A stretch of DNA of 14,343 nucleotides from Deltaproteobacteria bacterium (GTDB lineage Bacteria; Desulfobacterota; Desulfobaccia; Desulfobaccales; 0-14-0-80-60-11): the NCBI GenBank assembly GCA_016874945.1, contig VGSO01000030.1, forward strand, positions 1-14,343. Reading direction: 5' to 3'. The notes below the pieces were generated by a model. It saw only the letters and a list, made by a program, of their open reading frames with translations, was not told where the DNA came from and searched no databases. This document shows positions 11,387 through 14,343 of this stretch, in pieces; within the stretch, counting starts at the first letter, position 1; every line of letters begins with the position of its first letter. Both the position numbers and the translations under genes were made by a program.

Positions 11387-14343
11387 TTATGAGTTCCCCA
11401 TAACCACCTGATGCAATATCTTACCAAGTGCTGAAATTCTATAAGGCTTGGCAATAACGCCGCTGAACCCATATTTCTGGAAGTCGGCCATTACCGGATC
11501 ATCGGAATAGCCGCTGGAAACGACGGCCTTTACTTGGGGATCGATCTCCCGCAGTCGCGCCATGGCTTCTTTGCCCCCCATGCCCCCGGGGACGGTGAGG
11601 TCAAGGATCACCGCAGCAAATGCCTGTCCAGCCCCTTGCGCCTGGACGAATATTTCTATGGCCTCGCCCCCTTCTCCGGCAAACTCCGCTTCATAGCCCA
11701 GACGGGCCAGCATTCTCCCCAATACTTCCCGCACCATCTCTTCATCGTCCATTACCAGGACCTTGCCTTTCCCAACCAGCAGCTCCCTATCTTCTTCCGG
11801 TTGAAGGGTGGCTTGTGGTTCAACTGCCGGAAGATAGATATGAAAAGTTGTCCCCACCCCCGGTTTTGACTCCACGGCAATATGACCGCGATGTTTTTCG
11901 ATAATAGCGTAAGCCGAGGCCAAGCCCAAGCCGCTGCCCTGCTGTTTGGTGGTAAAGTAGGGGTCAAATATTCTCGGCAGGTGGTCCGCCGGTATGCCCA
12001 TCCCCTGATCCCCCACCGAGATTTTTATATACTTCCCGGCGCTCAGAGGCATATCGCTATCTGTCCCTAAAGTGAGGTTTTCGGCCCCAACCTTAATCGT
12101 CCCGCCGGTAGGCATGGCCTGAACGGCATTGATCGTCAGATTCTGGAAGACCTGGCCGATCTGCCCGGGGTCGGCTTCTATCCACCAGAGATTTTCCGGG
12201 CAGTTAGTTTCACACCGCACCGGAGAACCCACACAGGTAAAAGCGGTGGATTCGGTGTGGAGTTCCGCCACCGAGAAGAGTTTTTTCACCGGCGCCCCAC
12301 CTTTGGCAAAGATGAGCAGTTGCTGAGACAAAGCCTGGGCCCGCAGGCACGCCGCTTCTGCCTGAGCCAATCTGTTTTGACCCCGGGGGCCTAGCTGGTC
12401 ATCCAGCGCGGCCAGGCCAATATTCCCCAGTATGGCAGCAAGAATATTGTTGAAGTCGTGGGCGATGCCCCCGGCCAGGGCGCCCACCGCTTCCATCTTT
12501 TGCGCCTGAAGGAATTGCTCTTCCAACTGCTTGCGCGCCGACAAGTCAACATCGATGCAAAACATCATAGGAGATCGGCCTTCCTGACAGACCGCGGTAT
12601 GGATGGAATACACCGGCACCAGGGAACCATTCTTATGCAGCAGCATAAGTTCGCCCGGCGGCAAAAATTCACCTGACTTCGTGGCCTTTGCCCCTAGTTC
12701 AAGCCCCTGGGCGAAGAGGGGCTTGAGATCTGCGGGAATGATCAGGTCACTCAGGTTCTTCCCCAAAGCTTCTGCGGCGGTGTAGCCGTAAACCTCTTCA
12801 CTCGCCTTATTCCAATAGTGCACGGTGCCGTCGGTCCCATATCCCTGAATAGATACCCCGGGGATATATTCCAGCAGATTGCGGAACCTCGCCTCGCTAT
12901 CCCGCAGGGCCTCCTCGGCCTGCCGGCGGTCCGTGACGTCGCTGTCCGAGCCCCGATAGCCCAGGAGATTGCCCTGGTGGTCCAGGATGGGAACCCCGCT
13001 GGTTGATAGCCACACCACGTCGCCATTCTTATGCAGGTTGCGTTTTAAGAAGTCTCGGAAAGGCTGTCGCGCCGAGAAGGCGGCAAACGCCGCTTTCTTG
13101 AGTTCCTCTCGATCCTCGGGGACAAACAGGTCATAGAAATGTTTTTCCAGGATTTCGTGGGGGGCAAATCCCAACAATTTCTCCACCACCGGACTGGCAT
13201 AGGTGTATTTTCCCGCCGCGTCCACTTCCCAGATCCATTCCGCGGCGTGCTCGGCAATATCCCTAAACCTTTTTTCACTCTCCCGCAGCGCTTCCTCCGC
13301 CTGTCGGCGCCGGGTGACGTCGAAGGAGACGCCGCTGATGTAATCAACTTTGCCCTGGTCGTTTAAAAAGATTTGGCCCCGGCACTGGACCCAGATAATC
13401 TCCCCGTCTTTTTTGCGCAGGCGGTGCTCCCGCACATAGGATTTGTCGGTTTTAAGGGCCTCAATAAAGACCTCGCTGGCATAATCCAGGTCTTCGGCGG
13501 GGATCAGGTCGCACCATTTAAGCCGACGCGAATCGAAGTCTTCTTTAGAGTAGCCGGTCAAGGCTTCGACTTTCTCATCCAGGGGGTCAATACTCCAATC
13601 CCCATATCCTTGAAACACCATGGCCGGGATCTGACTCACCAGCACCCGGTATTTTTGTTCGCTCCGGTGTAACGCCTCCTCCGCCTGGCGGCGCTCGGCC
13701 CTCCGCTGCTGCAGGGCCGCGGCCATCTCATCAAAGGCCTGCCCCAGGCTGTTCAGTTCTCCCTTTCCCGCCGGCAGGCCGGTGCGGGCTTCCAGGTCTC
13801 CCGCGGCCACCCGCCGGGCGGCCTTTAGGAGGCGCAGCACCGGACGCCGGACCAGGAGGTGGCCGAAGGCCAGAGACCCTGTTAGGGCCAGCCCCGCGGC
13901 CAGCACCAGCAGGGAGAGATGGAAGAGAAAATCCCGGCCGACGCGGTGCAGCACCAGGGCCTTTTCAAAACCCACGGCCAGTTTTAGGGGCGCCTCTCCC
14001 GCTTCCACGGGGGTAAAGGCAAAGATCCCCGGGATGCCTTCAACCGGGCACCCGGCCTCGACAAAACCTTCCTGGCGGTCCAGCATCGCCCGGATGAGGG
14101 GCGACTGGGGCGGCGATTCCACCACCTTCTCCCGGGTATGGGGATAGTTCGCCAGGATGGCGCCCTGCCGGTCCACCAACAGGACATGGGTCCCCGGGGG
14201 CAGTTGGCATTTCTTCAGGAAGTCGTCCAGCCAGCCCACGGAGAAACTGGCGATCAGGATGCTGTCGATTTCGCCCTGGGAGTTTAGGACCGGATAGGCC
14301 AGGGGCATGATGGGCTGGAGGAGGGTCTTGTCGATGACAAAGT
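11387..14343 (-). CDS. Multi-PAS hybrid sensor histidine kinase (5' end outside the window)
   Basis: The frame is open to the window edge with no stop, so the real start lies beyond 14343; an internal ATG at 14308 gives the numbering used here (973 residues). Residues 1-115 look like the membrane-distal half of a Cache-type sensor (PVLNSQGEIDSILIASFS). A transmembrane helix (129-150) and HAMP linker (150-205) follow. Three PAS domains come next (about 215-335, 345-465, 470-590), the first two with PAC-type ends. HisKA has H617 (GGIAHDFNN), the HATPase has N723/N727, DQGMGIP (767-773) and GSGLGLASAY (791-800). A C-terminal receiver (848-970) has D903 (ILDLTVPG) and K954. There is no output domain, so an unlinked partner is expected. 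It converges on the KdpDE-like operon across the repeat cluster. Confidence 0.88.
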   Translation of the reverse strand, partial: FVIDKTLLQPIMPLAYPVLNSQGEIDSILIASFSVGWLDDFLKKCQLPPGTHVLLVDRQGAILANYPHTREKVVESPPQSPLIRAMLDRQEGFVEAGCPVEGIPGIFAFTPVEAGEAPLKLAVGFEKALVLHRVGRDFLFHLSLLVLAAGLALTGSLAFGHLLVRRPVLRLLKAARRVAAGDLEARTGLPAGKGELNSLGQAFDEMAAALQQRRAERRQAEEALHRSEQKYRVLVSQIPAMVFQGYGDWSIDPLDEKVEALTGYSKEDFDSRRLKWCDLIPAEDLDYASEVFIEALKTDKSYVREHRLRKKDGEIIWVQCRGQIFLNDQGKVDYISGVSFDVTRRRQAEEALRESEKRFRDIAEHAAEWIWEVDAAGKYTYASPVVEKLLGFAPHEILEKHFYDLFVPEDREELKKAAFAAFSARQPFRDFLKRNLHKNGDVVWLSTSGVPILDHQGNLLGYRGSDSDVTDRRQAEEALRDSEARFRNLLEYIPGVSIQGYGTDGTVHYWNKASEEVYGYTAAEALGKNLSDLIIPADLKPLFAQGLELGAKATKSGEFLPPGELMLLHKNGSLVPVYSIHTAVCQEGRSPMMFCIDVDLSARKQLEEQFLQAQKMEAVGALAGGIAHDFNNILAAILGNIGLAALDDQLGPRGQNRLAQAEAACLRAQALSQQLLIFAKGGAPVKKLFSVAELHTESTAFTCVGSPVRCETNCPENLWWIEADPGQIGQVFQNLTINAVQAMPTGGTIKVGAENLTLGTDSDMPLSAGKYIKISVGDQGMGIPADHLPRIFDPYFTTKQQGSGLGLASAYAIIEKHRGHIAVESKPGVGTTFHIYLPAVEPQATLQPEEDRELLVGKGKVLVMDDEEMVREVLGRMLARLGYEAEFAGEGGEAIEIFVQAQGAGQAFAAVILDLTVPGGMGGKEAMARLREIDPQVKAVVSSGYSDDPVMADFQKYGFSGVIAKPYRISALGKILHQVVMGNS

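Overview
The window reads as a GC-rich, Gram-negative chromosomal segment. The protein styles (a NhaD/ArsB-like transporter with a cleavable signal peptide, a KdpD/KdpE-type pair, a multi-PAS hybrid histidine kinase) and the many dispersed palindromes in the spacers suggest a deltaproteobacterium in the broad sense (Desulfobacterota, perhaps a Desulfobacca-like sulfate reducer). That placement is an inference from style, not from a marker gene. I saw no rRNA, tRNA or CRISPR array.

Layout: (1) Positions 1-239 hold the first codons of a leftward gene that leaves the window, with its start codon inside a nested inverted repeat; positions 91-239 hold nothing I recognise. (2) 240-1662 is a complete IS3-family insertion sequence with two leftward, translationally coupled transposase genes and terminal inverted repeats. 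(3) 1663-1874 is the upstream region of the next operon and carries four TTTAA[C/T] boxes phased on one face of the helix. (4) 1875-3980 is a two-gene operon: a CBS-domain protein and a SLC13/DASS-type secondary transporter. (5) 3981-4287 is a spacer with a terminator-like hairpin and two facing G-rich repeats. (6) 4288-8007 holds two tandem paralogues of a NhaD/ArsB-like ion transporter, each with a signal peptide and a periplasmic beta-rich N-terminal domain and each followed by a related long hairpin. The spacer between them adds three hairpins, the last with a T-rich tail. (7) 8150-10847 encodes a KdpD-like histidine kinase that lacks the N-terminal KdpD ATPase module, overlapping a KdpE-like response regulator; a candidate promoter with an overlapping palindrome lies just upstream. 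(8) 10848-11386 has no gene and is packed with palindromic and MITE-like repeats. (9) 11387-14343 is a leftward hybrid histidine kinase whose 5' end lies outside the window.

How it may work together: three membrane ion or anion transporters, a nucleotide-sensing CBS protein and a Kdp-type two-component system sit side by side, with no kdpFABC potassium pump in the window. The simplest reading is an ion-homeostasis locus in which the KdpDE-like pair controls the neighbouring transporters. This rests on gene order and promoter-like repeats only. The insertion sequence and the repeat cluster look like later arrivals.
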